A stretch of DNA of 7,000 bases from UBA1151 sp963579925. Lineage in GTDB: Bacteria; Chloroflexota; Dehalococcoidia; Lucifugimonadales; Lucifugimonadaceae. The stretch covers positions 1 to 7,000 of the forward strand of contig CAUZJA010000151.1 of NCBI GenBank assembly GCA_963579925.1. Direction: 5' to 3'. The number at the start of each line of letters is the position of its first letter. The stretch's first letter is position 1. Below the pieces are notes generated by a model. That model saw nothing but the letters and a program-made list of their open reading frames with translations. It was not told the DNA's origin and did no database searches. The position numbers and the translations under genes were made by a program. Shown here piece by piece: positions 4,934 to 7,000 of the stretch.

Positions 4934-6076
4934 TTGAAGATCACAAAGGTTGAGCCGCTATTCCTGGACAAGTTTTTGCTGGTTCAGCTCCACACCGATG
5001 AGGGGATTGTTGGGCTTGGGGAGTCCGGCTCGTGGGGATTTCTTGAGGCTTCCGCCGCGGCTATTGAGAAGTTTGGGCGATACCTGATTGGCAAGGACCC
5101 CTTGTTGATCGAGCATCACTGGCAGTACATGTACCGCTTCAGCCACTTCAGGGGCTCGGCGATCATGGGTGCACTGAGCGCGCTGGATATCGCGCTGTGG
5201 GACATTGCAGGCAAGCACTTTGACGTGCCTACGTACGCCCTCATGGGCGGCAAAGTGAGAGACCGCGCCCGGGTCTACTATCACGTGTTTGGTGACACCA
5301 CGGACGTGCTGGTGAAGGGCATCGTTGACGCGAAGGAGCAGGGGTTTACAGCCGTTGGCCACCTCACTCCATTCCTGGACGAAGATCGTGATGTGCCTTA
5401 CTTCAAGACACATGCCAACAAGATCAACGACGCTATCGACACGGTTGGAATGTACCGCGACGCCGTTGGTCCAGACGTTGACCTTTGCATTGAGATCCAC
5501 CGTCGCATGACACCAACGGAAGCCGTGCAGCTTGGGCTGGGTATCGAGAAGTACACGCCGTACTTCTTCGAAGATCCTGTCACGCCGGACAACTTCGATG
5601 AGATGGCTTACGTTGCCGGCAAGATCAACATTCCGATTGCAACTGGCGAGCGGTTCACATCGATCTGGGAGTTCGAGCAGCTACTATCGCGCAATGCCGT
5701 GCAGTACATCCGCCCGGACGTCTGCCTGGTTGGCGGTATCACCGGCGCCAAGAAGATCGCCGCACTAGCGGAGGCCCGCCACGTTGGCGTGGTTCCGCAC
5801 AACCCGCTGAGCCCCGTATCGACGATGGCCTGTTTGCAGATCGCGGCAGGTGCGCCAAACTTCGCGCTCCAGGAGTACCCAATCGGCGAAGACGTTTCAC
5901 CCAAAGTCGACATGGTGGACGGCGCAGCCGAGCACGATGGCGAGGGCTTCCTGATGATCCCCACCCGCCCCGGAATCGGCATCAGCCTGAAGCCCGGTGC
6001 TGAAGAGAACGCGCCGATGGTGCAGCGCGAAGTGGTCACGCGGTTACATAAGGACGGGTCTGTTATCGATCAGTAG
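4934..6076 (+). CDS. Mandelate racemase/enolase-superfamily enzyme, probable sugar-acid dehydratase
   Basis: 380 residues, complete, cytoplasmic. The N-terminal capping domain (MKITKVEP to about 110, including LSALDIALWDIAGK at 81-94) precedes the TIM-barrel. Compared with D-galactonate dehydratase and its relatives, the metal ligands are E187 (in CIEIHRR), E213 (FFEDPV) and E239 (ATGER). H189 and H289 (VVPHNPLSP) fit the acid/base histidines, and E314 (QEYPIG) follows. The first ligand is Glu where galactonate dehydratase has Asp. A likely reaction is dehydration of an aldonic acid such as galactonate or mannonate to the 2-keto-3-deoxy acid; the exact substrate cannot be read from the sequence. 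Start is TTG 4934 with GGAG 8 bases upstream; the stop is TAG. It stands alone on its strand. The reading frame is unbroken, unlike three of its neighbours. Confidence 0.9.
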   Translation: MKITKVEPLFLDKFLLVQLHTDEGIVGLGESGSWGFLEASAAAIEKFGRYLIGKDPLLIEHHWQYMYRFSHFRGSAIMGALSALDIALWDIAGKHFDVPTYALMGGKVRDRARVYYHVFGDTTDVLVKGIVDAKEQGFTAVGHLTPFLDEDRDVPYFKTHANKINDAIDTVGMYRDAVGPDVDLCIEIHRRMTPTEAVQLGLGIEKYTPYFFEDPVTPDNFDEMAYVAGKINIPIATGERFTSIWEFEQLLSRNAVQYIRPDVCLVGGITGAKKIAALAEARHVGVVPHNPLSPVSTMACLQIAAGAPNFALQEYPIGEDVSPKVDMVDGAAEHDGEGFLMIPTRPGIGISLKPGAEENAPMVQREVVTRLHKDGSVIDQ

Positions 6077-6686
6077 ACGTTGGTTGATGCTGGCGTCTGG
6101 AATCGTCACCCTTCGACCAGTTCAGGATTTGCTTTGGGATCTCCGACAGAATGGCTGCCGCCGCAGGCTTATGTGCGATTAGCAGGATTGGCTATCAACC
6201 GGACCACGCGAGGAAAGGTTCCCTGAGCAAACCCGAACGGCACATTTCCGGCATTCGGCGCACCGCTTGCATCATGCAGCTCTACCACGTCGTCCAAGAG
6301 TCATGCGCGCAGACCGACGGAGTGTCGACCGCATAACTGTTGGCCACTTGATGGAGTGGTGCGTATCCAGCGCGATTTGACTTAGGATGAGGCCGTGCTT
6401 GTATTTCAGCCTCCGCTGGAAAGACGGATGGGGCATCGCGGCCAATGCTCAAATCAACGTCGCAAGTTCCGCACTGCCATCAGGCCCTACGCGCTGCCTT
6501 GCCGCCAGCACCGGCTCTGCTGCCATCCCGGAATCTGAGGCCCCGTGGAGATGTCCGGAATTCAAGCATGCAGACTCGCTATTTACTGAAAAGTCACGAA
6601 CGCCGTAGAGGAGGGTGGCGTCCACCTTCCCGCGGGACGTCTATCGGCATTCGGAATTAACAAGCGTATGGACCAGACGGTCCGAA
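6077..6686. other. Gene-poor stretch after the enolase-type gene
   Basis: About 610 bases in which I find no convincing gene. Several short open frames exist on the plus strand (for example starting at 6387, 6445 and 6615), but none has a Shine-Dalgarno, recognisable family features or plausible composition. A TTGACT - 17 bases - TGTATT pair at 6377-6405 resembles a promoter but has no credible gene after it. No tRNA-like B box, IS end or long repeat is seen. It may be decayed coding sequence or a long non-coding spacer. Confidence 0.5.
6670..6683 (-). terminator. Hairpin after the small membrane-protein gene
   Basis: GGACC-GTCT-GGTCC, a perfect 5-bp stem with a 4-base loop, begins 3 bases after the TAG of the small gene on the minus strand. 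No T run follows, so it is at best a weak terminator or an mRNA 3'-end structure. Confidence 0.3.
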
Positions 6687-6809
6687 CTAACCGAAGCGCC
6701 CGGACATCGCTATCGCAGCTATCAGCAGAGCGAAGAAGATCAAGCCTGCGGCTATCGCACCAGGATGATCGGCCCAGGCGGGACGTGTGTGTACTGTTCG
6801 TCGCTGCAT
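6687..6809 (-). CDS. Small single-helix membrane protein, 40 residues
   Basis: Unrecognised short protein. A basic, polar N terminus (MQRRTVHTRPAWADHP) is followed by one hydrophobic helix of about 18 residues (roughly 18-35, GAIAAGLIFFALLIAAIA) and a short SGRFG tail. The positive N terminus suggests an N-in, C-out orientation in the cytoplasmic membrane. The start at ATG 6809 is chosen because a full AGGAGG lies 6 bases upstream, the best ribosome binding site in the window. The frame could open earlier at ATG 6869, but that would place the AGGAGG inside the coding region. A promoter-like pair lies at 6893-6865 and a small hairpin follows the stop. No gene neighbour suggests a role; it could be a small subunit of a membrane complex or a stress peptide. 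Confidence 0.6.
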   Translation of the reverse strand: MQRRTVHTRPAWADHPGAIAAGLIFFALLIAAIAMSGRFG

Positions 6810-6815
6810 ATCGAT

Positions 6816-6821
6816 CCTCCT
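6816..6821 (-). promoter_or_regulatory. Strong Shine-Dalgarno of the 40-residue gene
   Basis: AGGAGG with a 6-base spacer (ATCGAT) to ATG 6809. It is the main evidence that this small open frame is translated and it decides the start. Confidence 0.7.
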
Positions 6822-6864
6822 GATTGAATGGGAGAAGATGGTCAGGCCAAGTCCGCGCGCAGCC

Positions 6865-6893
6865 AGCATAGCCGGATTCGCGCGAAGTGGTAA
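6865..6893 (-). promoter_or_regulatory. Candidate promoter for the 40-residue gene
   Basis: On the minus strand TTACCA (6893-6888), 17 bases, then TATGCT (6870-6865): four of six matches to each sigma-70 box with ideal spacing. It would give a leader of about 50 bases before the ATG. A more AT-rich alternative (TATATAAC near 6905-6898) lies just upstream. Confidence 0.4.
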
Positions 6894-7000
6894 TACGTTA
6901 TATATTAATTTACAATGACGTTATTCGTCGTTCATGATTACAGACTCCACGATTTGTAGATTTTAGGTCGACAAAAATACCTAAAAACGTTTCGGGCTCT
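6893..7000. other. AT-rich end of the window
   Basis: Base composition changes sharply here from GC-rich to clearly AT-rich, with TATATATTAATTTA-type runs and two ACGTTAT copies (6895-6901 and 6918-6924). No coding frame of substance is seen. It reads as a regulatory or boundary region between the small gene and whatever lies beyond the right edge. Confidence 0.5.
6961..6986. repeat. 8-bp inverted repeat, possible operator
   Basis: Perfect arms TTTTAGGT (6961-6968) and ACCTAAAA (6979-6986) around 10 bases, so equivalent positions are about 18 bp apart, suiting a dimeric regulator. The stem has only two G-C pairs, which makes an RNA terminator less likely than a protein-binding site. Confidence 0.45.

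Noticed and set aside
4958..6039. Long minus-strand open frames (4958-5500 and 5608-6039)
   Set aside because: They are antisense to the complete enolase-superfamily gene and show no recognisable motifs or start signals.
6062..6095. Terminator after the enolase-type gene (AGACG...CGTCT)
   Set aside because: Only a 5-bp stem with a 14-base loop and no T run.
6377..6405. TTGACT-17-TGTATT promoter-like pair on the plus strand
   Set aside because: A good match by chance is common in 600 bases and no credible gene follows it.
6387..6827. Three plus-strand open frames of about 70 codons
   Set aside because: No ribosome binding sites, mutual overlap in different frames, low-complexity composition, and overlap with the better supported minus-strand small gene.
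1..7000. CRISPR array, tRNA, rRNA, transposase or phage genes
   Set aside because: Looked for regularly spaced repeats, tRNA B-box-like GGTTCGAATCC strings on both strands, and recognisable mobile-element proteins; none was found.

Overview
This window looks like a chromosomal piece of a free-living, moderately GC-rich bacterium. The set of an enolase-superfamily sugar-acid dehydratase, a D-2-hydroxyacid dehydrogenase, a PIG-L deacetylase and a maleylpyruvate-isomerase-like enzyme would suit a marine Chloroflexota (SAR202-type) genome. That assignment is recognition of protein style, not a search, and is tentative. There is no phage, transposase, CRISPR, rRNA or tRNA signal.

Layout. From about 2417 down to the left edge everything reads leftwards: a two-helix membrane protein with a PH-like domain (2417-1716), a Tag-like DNA glycosylase homologue coupled to it by an ATGA overlap (1719-1261, interrupted by an in-frame TAG), a structured intergenic module (1111-1260), a D-2-hydroxyacid dehydrogenase (1099-102, interrupted by a frameshift), and a second copy of the module at the window edge (1-101). 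A HAD-family phosphatase (2442-3275, +) diverges from the membrane-protein gene with only 24 bases between the starts. It converges, stop codon on stop codon, with a leftward pair: a maleylpyruvate-isomerase/DinB-like enzyme (4842-4111) followed by a translationally coupled PIG-L deacetylase (4099-3272, again with an in-frame TAG). A mandelate racemase/enolase-superfamily enzyme (4934-6076, +) diverges from that pair. The last 920 bases are gene-poor. They hold one well-supported 40-residue single-helix protein gene on the minus strand (6809-6687) and an AT-rich end (6893-7000) with an 8-bp inverted repeat.

How it fits together. The dehydrogenase and the enolase-superfamily enzyme are both typical of sugar-acid or hydroxyacid catabolism. 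The MDMPI-like/PIG-L pair belongs to families that, in other bacteria, include mycothiol-dependent enzymes and mycothiol-biosynthesis deacetylases. The genes do not form one obvious pathway.

Most notable are (1) three separate single-nucleotide-scale lesions in three of eight genes, two of them in-frame TAG codons with intact homologous sequence downstream, and (2) a repeated intergenic module whose 20-base hairpin starts directly after the stop codon of two unrelated genes.
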